DNA from: Ciona savignyi | Taxonomy: Eukaryota; Chordata; Ascidiacea; Phlebobranchia; Cionidae | Length of the DNA stretch: 64,000 bases | Direction of reading: 5' to 3' | NCBI GenBank assembly: GCA_000149265.1 | Contig: CH002711.1 | Span: 102,105 to 166,104, forward strand | Part shown: one piece after another, positions 13,101-26,200 of the stretch | Layout of the letters: each line of letters starts with the position of its first letter | Numbering within the stretch: position 1 is the first letter of the stretch | The notes under the pieces: generated by a model | The model's input: only the letters and a program-made list of their open reading frames with translations | Told to the model about the DNA's origin: nothing | Databases searched by the model: none | Made by a program: the position numbers and the translations under genes

Positions 13101-16100
13101 AAACGTAAATTTCAAAATAGTTCACTGTTAAAGCTGAAATTGGGTGTGAAGATCACTTATACACTTATACAAGCCATTTCAAGCAATTCTTGATCAATGA
13201 AATTATTAAATTTTAATTATTATTTTGTAGACAATTAAGTTTTTACGATTGTTAAATGTCATTTTCCATCACATATTTATTTAAAGAGCTTTATGCTACG
13301 AATAGAAATGCTGTACTTTTGCTTACTTCACTTACTTTGGAAGTTTTGCCAAATGGCGGACTTCTTGCCAAGAGTTAAATGGATTGCCGGATAAATATAA
13401 CTCCCTGACATGTGCAAGCTTGCCATTAGGTGGGGAAAGATGTGTAAGGTTGTTTGCTTCTAAATGAAGCTCGGCAACTTGTGGCCACATGGTGGTGCAG
13501 GTGAGCACCTGCGAATATTTACCAACTGACAAAGACAAGATTTAAAAAATATGTATAGTTTGAATTCTCATGTAATTATTTTAATATTGGGCTTGGAAAT
13601 ATTTTTAGCAAAAATTTAAAAATAATTGTACCTGCTCCCAAGACAGAGAACACTTGTTTAACACAATGGTTTGAACATTGGCGAATGCTTCCGGTTGTGC
13701 TAATGCCTTATCTGTTATCCTCATAAGGTTTTCACTTAAATTTAAAACTTTCAAACGAGGTAGTTGCTTTACTATCTCGCACACAGTGTCCCAAGATGAT
13801 AACAAGTTTTTGGAAAGGTTCAACTCAACAAGTTCTGTGAAATTTTATATGTAAAATGCTAATATTGGCGAAGAAAAAATGTTAAGTTATAAGTTATATG
13901 CTACTAATGAAACACACAAATTTTCTGAAACCAATAGTTTAAAATCAAAGTTTTAAAAAATAAACAGTGTTGAGTTTAAGAATACATTATGGCGCTACGC
14001 TGTTACTGGTACTTCTAATTATAATAAAAAACCTATTAAACTGACTTGGAGCTAAGGAAGCCAAACTGCCAGGATTATCTGCACTGGATATTAGTTGATC
14101 TCTTAAAGTGATTTGGTTCAACTCATTTAACTTCCTATAAATTGAAAAAAATGATTTTATTTTGTGCGGAGATAGTATTGCAGCAGTGTAAACTGTAAAT
14201 ACATAAACACGATTCATCAACAAAAAATTAAAACCAATATATTTGACTCTATAGTTATTATTTATAAATTAAGAGCAAATAAATAACATTCAAACATAAC
14301 AAATCAAGAATGGCATAAAAGTAATTAATTTAAATGATTTATCAAATCAATTTTCACAAGATATGACCAGTTTTTTAACTGGTGACCTATTTTTTTTAAT
14401 GCAAAAATAGCGGCAGAACTAGGAGTCCAGTATTTAGAAAGAGGTGTTGTCACTTAATACTTACTCAAATTGTTTTTGTACATCTTCCATTCCAACAGCT
14501 TCCACTTTTTTGCTCATTTTGTCTTGGCCAATATACATATCAAAATCGTCCAGCAAATTGGTATCGGAGGTAAGTGTGTAGCGACCTTTTATAGCAGCGC
14601 AAATAGAAACACCGAGTTCCACTTTGCCAGGCCGCACAAAAGAACCACCAGTTTGGTGTCTAAAAGATGTTTAAAGAATAATATACATGGATTACCGACT
14701 TTTGTAAAGAAATAATAATTTTTCGGAGTCACAAAATAAAAAATAAAATTAAAATGCTGAACTGCACAATAACTTTTGCTCTAAGCCTCTAACCAGAACT
14801 TTACGTGCCTGGTTGAACAATAGAAAGAGCTAAAATTTTCACAACATGTTGTAAAACACATAGGTAAAATCATAACAATTAGTACCATGGAATAAGCACT
14901 TTCAAAGTATCGGTTCGCTACATTGTCAATTTTGTCATAAAAATATGGCTAGCAAAAATGTTTATAACACAAAATGAAAATGAGTGTAAATATTTTGGGT
15001 TTTTTAATTACAAATACCAGCATCTGAGATATTTTGCTGAGTGCAAGGTATCACACAATCTAAAGTTTTAGTAACATCTTACTGTATAAAAAATACACTG
15101 GGTAAATGTTTTATTCTGATACATGCCAGGAGGATAATAACTAATCCATCTATTTTTTTATTTTATAAAGCATAAATATGTTACCGGCATTTAAAGTAGA
15201 CAACCCCATCTTTTGAACCATCATGTCGTCCTCTTGTTGGATCATCCCACTCTACACCCAGCCATTCACCTATGTTGAAAACAATATTATTTCATACAAA
15301 TTCAAATTTTAAGCATGTTTTCAAGTATTTTTTAAATTAGTATAGCAATCGGATATTCATGTTTATCTCCAGGGTTGCAAAAATTACTAATTTTAGTTTA
15401 ATAATAGACCACTTTACGGTATGAGAATGGTGTGAGCAGCATTATAATAAAGTCAGTTGTCAGATCTCTTGACTGCATTCGTGTTCTACTAAAGAACTGC
15501 GATCTTGTCAACTTCAACGAATAAAGACAACGTCGGTATACAATATACACGCCACAATTATAAGTTTTTCCTATCATTATTTTAAATATTAATATGGTAT
15601 TACTATGTGTAACGTATTTTACTACCAATGTCATAGTTGTTTACAGCACATAGTATCTTAAAATTTCACATAGCAAACACTCATATCAAAGCCATGATTA
15701 AAGATATAGGATAGGATTTTCATCTTTATCCGCGTGAATGGGAAAACCAAGGGGGTTAACACACGGGCAATCGTCAGATCACCTCGCGCCCATCGTCGGG
15801 TTACCGGAGCTATTGCAGTGTGTTGTATATGATAGACACATTTCTTCAATTTGGTAGAACCCATTAATCCGCTGGGTTCAGGTAATGTCCGTAATGTGCC
15901 TTGCCCAAGGACACAACCTACTAGCTAACGGCCAGTTTCGGACCTGCAACCTTTCGATTGAAAGGCGACGCACTTAACCGTTAGACCAACGGGCTGGACA
16001 AATTCCTCTGCTAAATAACTTGCTCAGGACCCAACAACTTAAGTAGAATAAAATAATGCAAAAACGCAAAAGGGGGTTTTTACACACGCAAATTTTAAAT

Positions 16101-16586
16101 TACTTTGTACCCACTGTATGGTTACTGAAGCTAGTGTAGGTTGTTGTGCATGATAGGGATGTTTAACGATCAGTTTCATATCAGGTGAGGCATAAAACCA
16201 ATTAGTTATTCAGGCAAACAATTTCAAACATGACAGTTAATAATGCAACAAATTACTTTAAATGACATATTTTTTATAATAGAAAGATTTTTTGTGAACA
16301 AAATGGAGAAGGCAATACTCCAAATGCAGTATTTATAATGACAAACTTCATTTCATACTGGTCTGACATGGTACTTTTTCTGAGGTGTGGAAAACTGTAT
16401 CCTTGTAGGTAGGAATCCACAGGACTCCAATAAAACAATATTGTCATTAAACATACAACCAAAAAATAATGAAAGCGCAATCCTTTAGCTACCTGATGTT
16501 GGAGGAACATTTCCCACGTATTTCACAGTTCCACTATTTTCAGTAACTGAAATCCTTGTTCCAATTTCAACATCAGAGATATTCAT
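10171..16586 (-). CDS. tbce: Tubulin-binding cofactor E (tubulin-specific chaperone E)
   Basis: Twelve exons (16586-16493, 15269-15185, 14659-14465, 14134-14046, 13834-13632, 13508-13336, 13091-12983, 12449-12300, 11740-11587, 11365-11300, 11109-10943, 10314-10171) splice in frame to 542 residues; human TBCE is about 527. Domains in order: an N-terminal CAP-Gly domain (about 8-75, with [19 protein letters not shown] and the GSFVRP signature); leucine-rich repeats (about 125-345, e.g. [42 protein letters not shown]); a linker with [14 protein letters not shown]; and a C-terminal ubiquitin-like domain (about 440-535). TBCE binds alpha-tubulin and, with cofactors C and D, assembles or dissociates tubulin heterodimers in the cytosol. 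The family match is certain over the whole length. One intron (after exon 9) appears to be GC-AG. Introns carry SINE copies. Confidence 0.96.
10613..10672 (+). repeat. SINE 3'-end fragment
   Basis: Short match to the SINE 3' region: GTGTTAACCCCCTTGGTTTT, then ACGGGGATAAACATGAAT. It lies in a TBCE intron without the rest of the element. Confidence 0.55.
12592..12715 (+). repeat. Degenerate SINE fragment in TBCE intron
   Basis: Contains CCAGTGGCTAGTCAAG, TGTCCTTAGGCAAGGCTC and TTTAATGGGG, matching the body of the local SINE with many changes. Boundaries approximate. Confidence 0.45.
15707..16000 (-). mobile_element. tRNA-derived SINE, near full length
   Basis: In minus orientation in TBCE intron 1. 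The plus strand shows the reversed pentamer tail (GGATAGGAT), then GTGAATGGGAAAACCAAGGG, CCATCGTCGGGTTACCGGAG, TATTGCAGTGTGTTGTATAT and CTTTCGATTGAAAGGCGACG, ending with the tRNA-like head (AACCGTTAGACCAACGGGC). The head contains an A-box-like TGGTCTAACGG and a B-box-like GGTTGCAGGTCCGAAACTGG on the element's own strand, so RNA polymerase III transcription is inferred. Confidence 0.85.
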
Positions 16587-16908
16587 TCTTTTATTTTGAA
16601 AATCTACAGGAATTATTTCGTTAAATCGTTAAACGCATTTCCGTGCCTGCATATATATATACAAATTAAAACAACTTGGTGCGTATTTGTTTTGGTGTTG
16701 GTGTTTGTAAGTTTTACCCGAGTAACGTAGGAAGGTTAAGATAATTTTGTTTAGCAATGTCACATGATCAGGTTCCGGATAGCTTGAACTGACGCTTGCC
16801 TGATGTCTGGTAGCGTGGTAGGACTATAAAAGATAACGTATTTTTTCCTTCCAACCCAGAATCAATTTGTAAAGTCTATACTCGATTTAATAGGTATTTG
16901 GCGTACAC

Positions 16909-17017
16909 CGTCCGGCGGTTGGTCTAGCGGCGTCCGGCCAGACGATTGTCCGTGTGATAACCCCCTTGGTTTTCCCATTCACGGGAATAAAGATGAATAT
17001 CCTATCCTATCCTATCT
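16909..17017 (+). mobile_element. Internally deleted SINE with TATCC tail
   Basis: Joins the tRNA-like head (CGGTTGGTCTAGCGG) almost directly to the 3' end (GACGATTGTCCGTGTGATAA, CCATTCACGGGAATAAAG), followed by tandem TATCC. The central ~200 bases are missing. It lies about 320 bp upstream of the TBCE start. Confidence 0.8.
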
Positions 17018-17156
17018 AACGAATTTTACGGTAGGCAGGTTGTTAGTAGCAACCAGTTTTTTAAGTGCAAAGCCCAATGAACAAATGTGTTACAGTCCCA
17101 TGCAGACGTTTCTCGCTTTTCTGGTCTATTTAAAATTGTTGTGTAAATCCAAAATA

Positions 17157-17231
17157 GGAAGCACAATACAGAAACCAACCCGAGAACACAATACAGAAAC
17201 CAACCCGGGAGCACAATACAGAAACCCTACG
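17157..17231 (+). repeat. 25-bp tandem repeat, about 2.8 copies
   Basis: The unit is close to GCACAATACAGAAACCAACC plus CGAGA, repeated with one or two changes per copy. The third copy is incomplete (AGAAACCCTACG). It lies in intergenic sequence upstream of TBCE. Confidence 0.8.
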
Positions 17232-18199
17232 TTGAAATATAACCATCCTTACCATTTTCAATCAAGACCGGCCAAGATAGTGATATAAATCTACTGTTAT
17301 GGCCCAACAAGCGATTTTACAAACATCCATATTTCATCTCTAAGAAAGTTAGATTTTCATATAGATTCCGGATATTAACTTAAAAAATGTAAAAGGACGA
17401 TATTCACGAGATATATAATCCTGACGGATTAATTTTTACAGATTATCCTTCCGTTACCGAAAAAAATCATTTTACAATTAAGTCAAAAGTCAGCTAATTT
17501 AGTTTTCGAGTAGGCTATGTGAAATACAGTTTTTCAATTATGTTTTTCGATTTTGTTGCAAATACTTGCCACATTCCTGTGACCACTTCTACCAATGAAC
17601 GGTCATTAAGCAGTTTAAAATTCATTAAAAATTAAAACTTGCTTAAATGGCCTTGCTTCTCCATATAGTAGGCCTATATACTGTTATTTGAACTAGAATT
17701 ATTATATGATTTCATTTTCGAGTTTAAAAAAAACATCGGCGCTTAGATTTCAGCTAAAATCAGACTATTGTGATAAATATCAAATTCGTTACCAATTTGT
17801 TTTAATTGTGTTCGTTGTTTGATTGTGATTTTAAATATTGTGACGTTTCCCTTAAGGTTTAAGTCACGTTGACAAATAACTTATTTTTTTTTCTTTCCAC
17901 CCCCCACCCCCTTTATCCGATATACGCCAATGCCCGAAGGTAACATTACAGCCAGACTGTTTCCACGTTGGATTATCGTAAGAGTAGGTGTCTTAAGATA
18001 TATCCACCTGCTTAAAAAAACACGTTATTGACAAACCGCGAATGGGGGCTTAAAATCATCACAAAAAAAGGAAAATTAAGAATTTAACGGTGAATAGTTG
18101 GGTGAGAGTGCTTTGCCGCGAGGAGAAACGGCTGTAGGTTTAAAACTGGTTATATCTAGATTCTAGACGATTAGGTCAATTTTTGGGCAAAGCACTTAA
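17232..18199. other. Intergenic AT-rich sequence
   Basis: About 970 bases between the tandem repeat and the piggyBac-type MITE in which I see no gene, RNA or repeat. A pyrimidine-rich run (TTTTTTTTCTTTCCACCCCC) occurs near 17884. The TTAA target duplication of the neighbouring MITE is at 18196-18199. Confidence 0.35.
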
Positions 18200-19083
18200 C
18201 CCTTAGACGACGACGGTTACATATTTGTAACCTAGATGTGTCCCCGAAAAAAAATGCACAATTCAGTCGTTTCTTGGGGGATTTTCCTAGTTTTGATATT
18301 TTTGGAAAGCATTTGAATAGATCTTTCGAAATAACGCATAAAAATATAATCCTTCCATTTAAAAATTTTGAGTAATATTGCTCCAAACATTTTTCTTCAA
18401 AATTTTTGTATCTAGTTTAACTTTTAGGTAAAATATCGCTTTTTTGGGTTCTGGGGAGTTAAAATTGTTACACCAGTTGCTGTGAGAATAAAACTAGCCA
18501 GTAGCCGTCTTTGTTTTCGAGTTTACCAGTCATTTTCGATTTTTCAACGATATATGTAAACATATGTGTACATGTTTTTTTTCTAATTACTATTGATATT
18601 TATTCATTTTTTCGACTTTGTTTTTCAATTATTATTTGATATTCGGAAGAAATATGACAACTTCGGAATAGATTACAGCCGATTAGGCTGACAGCATGAT
18701 CGAGGCCGACAGTGATTGTGGTGATGAAATGCCATATTTGTCAGTTTTATGTGACGTCATCACGCTTAGTTGACGTCATCAAAAAATAAAAGACGTAACT
18801 TTGTAGGAAATTTCATTTTGAACACTTTTTGTAATACATTACTATCTTCTACAAGCTACCAGAAACGAGTAATTAGAGTATAAATTACTAATTATGACGT
18901 CATTACAAATACTACAACGTCATCAAAAAAATAAAAATACCAATTTGTAGAAAATTATCTACTGGACAACTTTGTAATAGATTGTTCTTCCCTAAGTCCA
19001 ACAGTATTCGCAGCAAACAAGGTTAAAGCAACCTTACTCAAAAGTGCCAAAAACTGGCAAAAGTTCCCGTCGTCGTCAAAGGG
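18200..19083. mobile_element. piggyBac-type MITE (TTAA target duplication)
   Basis: The 884-bp element is flanked by TTAA at 18196-18199 and 19084-19087. The ends are inverted: left CCCTTAGACGACGACGG, right (read inward) CCCTTTGACGACGACGGG. TTAA targets plus CCC...GGG ends define piggyBac elements. No transposase frame is present. The interior has a diverged direct repeat (about 18771-18860 and 18915-19000, each with GACGTCATCAAAAAA or ACGTCATCAAAAAAA, then TTTGTAG...AACTTTGTAATA) and three exact TGACGTCA palindromes (18752, 18771, 18895). Confidence 0.88.
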
Positions 19084-20218
19084 TTAATGAACATCGCCGA
19101 AAATCCAGATATTATTATTGGGTTCTATACTAAATAAAATTAAAAAAAACGGTTCAATCTTTGTACTGAGTATTTAGCAGTTAGCGACAACCAACTACGA
19201 CATATTTTGTTTGGGTGTTTTGCGGTTGCTTGAAATAATAAAAACATAAAAAAGAAAAATAATTCTTAGCCACAATACGAAGAAAAATACAAAAAATGAC
19301 TTTACTTAGAGTCAAGCGGACAACTCGGATTTACAAGAACCTATGTTAAATCTATTATATATTTGTGACAATATATATAGTATAATATGTTGTTGGGAAT
19401 AATGATACTGTGTAAAGAATGTATGTCTAAATGGGTACAAGAAAATTGTTTGATTTAAACTCAGGCGACGGGGAATTAGATGTGGTTATTTGTAATATAA
19501 TAGAGAATAGGCCTGTACATTAACTTGGTACTTGTCACACTTGAGCAAATTTACTTACGGTCTTGTATTTGCCTCAGTATGGTTGGTTTGGTTATTCAGT
19601 GTATGTACAGACAGTCAGGGCTTCATTGTATGAACTTAGTTATACATAATACGGTACATCTCATGTAACAAGTAATATAAGTTATAAAACAGCATAATGG
19701 TACAGATATAATTAAGTGTTTACCCAACTACCCAGTGTTAGCCTATGTAGCTGGATGGAGAATATGCTGTGTAATAATCAATGCAGTTGTTTCTTTGGTG
19801 ATCATGGACACCAAGAAAACATAGGAGGAATTTCCGCCCCTGGCTGTCACAATCAGAACCACCCAGGTGAATATAGTTGTATTTATTATATTTAACAATT
19901 TTGATCTGTTTATCGACAAAATATATTGCTTGTATGGAGCACATGACGTAGATCTTATTTTCTGGGACAAGTAGCGGTAAAAACACTCATAGGTTGTCGA
20001 TTTGTATTGAGCAAAATCATTATACAGTGTAGCACTTGATTTACGTAATTACTGACAGTGTGGTCCTGCATAACATCGTTGATGTGATTCATTTGTTTAC
20101 TTCCCTATATTAATTGTTTTACGTTTTTGATGTATTGTATATTAAACTTTTTTTGTTATGTAATTTAAATAAATACTTGGGCAAATTTCTTTAATCAACA
20201 TGTAACGTTTGCATTCAG

Positions 20219-23200
20219 CAGATACAGAGATAAACTCACAAACAGACTGCGAAGCGGAACCTTTGGCTTTATCTCGCCTTCAGGCAACAGACCAGCAAGT
20301 ACAGTCGAGTTAACATTTTATTGCGTGGTTTCACCAAAGCGATTACATTACGATAGAACACAAAAGCATTGTACAGCGATAACAGAATGTTTTTAAGCTT
20401 CACAAAATTACGTTGGAAAGTATTTGCATATTTTGAATATATACACCGAAAAAGTGTTATTCAACCTTTTTTTGCTTGATACTAAAGAAATGCTTTACGG
20501 ACAGATAATGTAATACGGCAATAAAAGCTTTGAAAATGTGAACAACACAATCGAAAAGCGCGAATTTTTTTATTCGCTTGCAGCACTTCAATACCACAGC
20601 ATTAGAGAGAAATTTTAAAATGGCATTAAATTACATGTATATAATGGAATGCCAAAAGAACAAAACAAAATTCTGATTTGTCAAGCACAATAATAAAATA
20701 ACTTTTTTTTCTGAACAGTCAAAACTAGCAGAGAAACGGTGAAAATCGCATAGGGACATTCTCAAAAATACCCGTTTTATGACGTATTTACCAATATCAT
20801 ATAAGAGTACTTCGCCGGCATCTACACACACACACAGTTTTGCGCCGGCGAAAAGTTGTTTGTATCTCATAAAGCTCTCTCAAGAGTGAATACTCACTAT
20901 AAAGAAATAAAAACTTCTCCGCCAACTCACAATTCTGTGTGTTTAAACCCGGGGATTCACTGCACATTAAAGAATTGGCCCATTTCCAACTTTTTTGTCC
21001 CTCCGGACTAGAAAGGAATATTCCTAATTTTGAAGAAAGTTAAAGACGTAACTAAAGCAATCATAAGTTCATAACTATTGAAATGATGTAAGAAATAGCT
21101 GAACACTTAAAACCAACATAAATCGTTGGGTAGTATTTAAACAAATAAGCCGGTGGCTGGGAAACCACCTAAAGTTCAACCCGACTGAAACTACTGATAT
21201 GTATCATTTAAACAATAAAAGGGAATTTCCAATCTGGTTGAAACTTCTCGAGGCGTTAGCTAATATAGTTTGGATATGCCATTAGTAAACCGCGCAATGG
21301 GATTTACCGACAGACCAGAAAGTATTAACGGGATGGGCATGCGGTGTTGATTACCATACGTATATAAAACAACTCAAACCAACATAAATCGATAGAGGTG
21401 TCAACTAATACCTATTAGACACGCAGCGTTAAATTTAGGTAAACCACGCCCAGGAAACTTGGGACTGAGCCGAGGAAAAACACAACAGCCGTTTTCCCGC
21501 GTTTTCGGCATTTTGTGGCTGATATTCATTGTTTTTCGATATCTTATAACTGCAGAGGACAATCCACTTTAACTATTAAAACAAGTGAAACAAGTTTTAA
21601 ATAAAAATATAAATACAAATTGAACCACAAAAGATATATTATTACCACGTGTTTCAAGCACCCGGTCTCATCCCAGAGACGACATAAACAGATAGATAAT
21701 ATTAATACGAACAAATATGCCTCCGAAAATGCCTATACACTCAACCACACGCATACAAAAAATAAAAAAATAAAACTTTTTAAGCTACTGTGTATGTAAT
21801 GTGTAGTGGTATATTTATTCATATTCTAACAATAATAAATTCTCCAAACTCATGCATAATTAGTCTATTTTAACCTTTTATGTAAAAATGTTTTTTTCGA
21901 GTTAAACATTTTTGATAATATATAAGATAGGATATTCATGTTTATTACCTTGAATGGAAAAACTTAAGGAATGTTAACACACAGGTAATACACAGATTAC
22001 CTTGCGGCACCATTGGCGTGTACAGGTGTTTTTTAGTGTGTTGTGTATGATTCAAACGATTCTTATATTTATTGGAACCAATCAATCCACTTGGTTTGGG
22101 CGATGTCAGTTAAGTGCCTTGCGGAAAGACACAACAGTCAAGCAAGCGACCAGTTTCTTATCTGTAACCCTTCGGCTGAACGGCGACGCACAAACCCACC
22201 AAGCTAAAATGTTCGCACTTTTTTCTTGTTTTATTGTGTTTTTTTATACGTAAATATGTTTTATTGTGTTTTTTATACGTAAATACTTCACTTGGAAAAG
22301 TTAGTATGTACTAAAAACTTGGAAACAATTTCTGTTTAAAAAAACAAAACGATATAGAGATACCGAGTTGGATTAGGTAACCCACGTTCGTTTTCTGCAT
22401 GACACATTCATATGTTTATATAGCGTACAGGCAAAATGGATTTTAAAAATAATGGTGGTTAACACGTGGTTCTTTCGGTATTATGTACCATAAAATCTGC
22501 TACACTTTGTTATATTAAAAGACAACATCACAATTTTCACAAATAGGTAGAGGAGTCTCAACCAACTGTAAGAAATTCATCTGATGAAATCGGCCATACC
22601 ACTGCAATTATACATCAACCAGAATCAAGTACAACCCTTCCTGGTAAGTATTTCCCAGTAGAGTGCCAATAGACGTAAGAATCGGATAATCATGTTTTAT
22701 CTGCCATTTCATGTAATTTTTATTGTTCTTCCAATCGTTTTTTTATTATCAGTTAAATTGTGTTTCGTAATTGTATTTTCTATTATTTAATCACTAAGCT
22801 TGTCTACACTGAACACGCATTTTTGGCGTAAATAACCAAAAGTATGGTATGGCCCTACGGCGGGGCTTAGTAGTTTAGGTTCTTAAGTTTTTCAATAAAA
22901 AAACACTAAAATATAGATTTCTTTGTCCAGACAGATTTGAGTCACATGATTACCCAATCGACAGCGACGATGGTATAGCTTTCAATCCCTACCCCGTACA
23001 AGAAATAGGCGGTAAGCATATATTTAGTAAACGTATTACAAAATTTCGTAATAAGTCACATATTTCTTATACACCACGTATACCCAAGTAACAGTACATT
23101 ATTATCAATTAAGACAAAGCCAGCGTTGGAGGTTAACATAAGCTTTATAATCAGTAAAACACTAAAACATTTATACTCTTTTTCAGACAGATTTCAGCCA

Positions 23201-26200
23201 CATGTTTACCCGATGGACAGCGATAATGGTCCACCTTCCAAATCTCACCCTGTACAAGTGCTTGGTAAGCATCATATGTAGGCATATATGTTTATACACT
23301 ACCCACCCAAATTATATATAATTTTGATATCAAGATGAAGCCACCGTCGAAGGGACTATATCAGAAGATGAAACAACCGTAAAAGGTACAATACTTGGTA
23401 GACAAATGTAATTAGGAAAATGTAGAAACATTTTTATATATGTTAACATAAATAGGGGTCTTAAGCGAACTGTTGCCAGAACAAAACGGTGAGGGTCTGA
23501 ACAAAAACGAGAATGCCCAGTCAAGTAAGCTGATCCTATATTCTTTGTTGGTATATTTTTGTTTTTTTAGTGGAACATTTTATATTTGACCATTTTCGGT
23601 AAACGGTCGGTTAGCTCATTTGTTCAGAAATAGTGGTCTGCAGGTAGTCGAACACTTTTGGGATTAAATCCAGTATCATAGTGGATGGCTGTGTTCAAAC
23701 GCTCTTTTCAGTGGACATTGCCTAAACTTTAAAGAGTTATACTAAATCTAAATGGATGGATTATTTATACACAACACACTGCAATAAATTGACCAAAACG
23801 GTGCAGGTAAATCTCTAAATGCATCTCCCGTGGCTCCTACAGAAGTTCGACCAAGTGAGTTTTTAAAGTCTTTTAAAATAACAAATTAAAAAATAAACAT
23901 AAATAAGGATAAAAAAGACATTTTTGCACCGCATCCATATATGCGCTGTATCTACGAAATTGTTTATGTTTACACGTATATTTTACAGGCTTCTGGCGGA
24001 ATACAAGAAGAAGTTTAGAAAACCTTTTACGAAGTTAGTAAATGCCAAGCTCTTTGTCAAATTAATGTTTTCCTAAATCTAAAAGATTACCAGACTAATA
24101 TGTATACGGCATACTGCATTTTAACCGCTTGCAGTTTATAAAATTAGACTTAATACATGACGAATTTAGAATATCACGTAACTAAATACAGTACATGTTA
24201 ACAATATAGCGTAAAAGAAGTAAGTTACCAAAAAACGCAGCATGACTTGATAAATATTGTAAGTAATTGGATTTGTGAAAGTACCATGGGGATCGACGTT
24301 GTTTTATTTTAACCATGCTCTGACACAACTGTAACTTAGAAAATTGTACAATAGGCAATTAAAATAACAAATATGAAATATTAGTATATATGAGAAATCA
24401 GTTTAAGTATTGTTTTGTAAAACATAAGATGTTTTTTTATTCTAACGGCGACGTCAAAGTGTCAAAGCTTTAACACGGAAAGTTAAACAAAGTCTGCTTA
24501 CAGCTACAATAACCTGGCTAAAGTGACAACAGGGATTTAATCGAGCAGTCCTACTGGTATTTCGTAATATCTGTGCGAACAATGTACACATGTGTGGTGA
24601 ATCGATGTTTTCGGGAACTAATATAATTGTTTGTGTATAATGATCACGTGTATTGTTTGTAGAACCCGTATGTGAACGACGTATATATCTAACGAGTAAT
24701 TTGCGTCGTATTTACGACAACTACACCGCCCTTTGAACCTAAATACCAGTCATTATCGCAATTAAGATGGGCGTCAAAGTTCTTCCCATCTTGCTATTTA
24801 TATTGTTGCGTATACCGTACATGATGATATTGCCACCAATCACGATACTATGCGCTGCATTCTAAGTTATAGAATGCAGCTTACAGAATAAAATACTGCC
24901 TTGCGTCTAAAGTATATATTCTGATTTTATGCTATAAGTTATCGGAGTCAGAAATCAGACAAGCACCGACTTTACAAACTGGAAAGGACAGCCTAAAGTG
25001 ACCTTTTGGTTTAGCGACGAGCGGCCAAATGCGCTTGCCCCGATAAGAAGTAATTAAAAGAAAAGTAGGGGTGCTAAATTGTTGCACCCGACGTGATATG
25101 AACACGCAACCTTACCGAAGAAAAGTTTATAACCGAAGAAGCTTCATTTCGAAGTTGTTAAAGAACTAAAAAACTCAAGAAAGAAACTTGAAGTTACCGC
25201 CTAGAACTGTTTATAGAAGAAACCGCCTGAAGTGTTTTGTCATCATCAACTGAAGTCAGCGACATATATTGTTCAAGATTAAGAACTGTCTAAATTACCC
25301 GATTGAGCCAAGACCAAGACAGGAATCTACATTAACAACCAGAAAAAGTTGTTCGCTACAGCCCAAGTGAAGATTCGCCGTGGAAATCCCGACGAACGAA
25401 GAAAGAAAAATTCTCTACGATCAGGAGTGTATTTTTATTTTATTTTTAAATTATTTTATTAACAGTTTTTAGTTTTTTTAAGTTATTGCTCCTGCCTATT
25501 TCAAATACTAATTGCTAGGTTATTGTGTGTGCTTACTATAACTGCTATACAGAGCCACGTGGTTAACTTAATCTGACTTGCGAAAACTTGTAGTCCTGGG
25601 TTGGTCTTTTGATACTTGGATACTACAATGATGCGTAATAGCGGTGTCTCAATTTACAGGTTTGAAAACAGAAAGAACAAACCGACACCATCTACAATTG
25701 AACGAACACCGTCTCAGAAAATGGTTAGTAGCGCTAACGATATTTTGCCTCATGACCCTAAGTTTCGCTTATACAGCAACCTGCCAAGTATTCAAACAGG
25801 CGCGCTTAAGTCCTACTCTTGTCTATTGTGTAGTAGTAATGTTGACGCGCCGTTTAAATTATGTTTTTGTTGCAAATTTGGCGTAAATGGTCGTCGCCAA
25901 GTGCGAAAGACAAATATTCGTAGGCGTGAACGCGTTTCTAGATTGTGTTCTAAACGAACATTAGAATCCGATCGAATTAGGTCTTTCTTTGTTTTTGATA
26001 AAAAGAGTGGAATACACTATTTAGTTGACGAAAATGAGGAATTTTCAACTGTGCCTCCAATGGATAATGAAATGTCTTTATATAATCCCGCTTGTTGCGC
26101 CCTATCGTTGAACGACACTAATATTAGAGTGTCTGGTCATAAACAAGTCTCTATATCATTTAAGGACGTCGGTGTATTTCGTTGGAGATTTCGTATTGGT

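Noticed and set aside
19738-19986. Minus-strand open frames (about 80 codons) as an IgGFc-binding-like exon
   Set aside because: The similarity is vague, neither frame has good splice sites on both sides, and the plus strand offers a phase-consistent alternative.
22002-22253. 83-codon plus-strand open frame
   Set aside because: Lies inside a diverged SINE copy in minus orientation.
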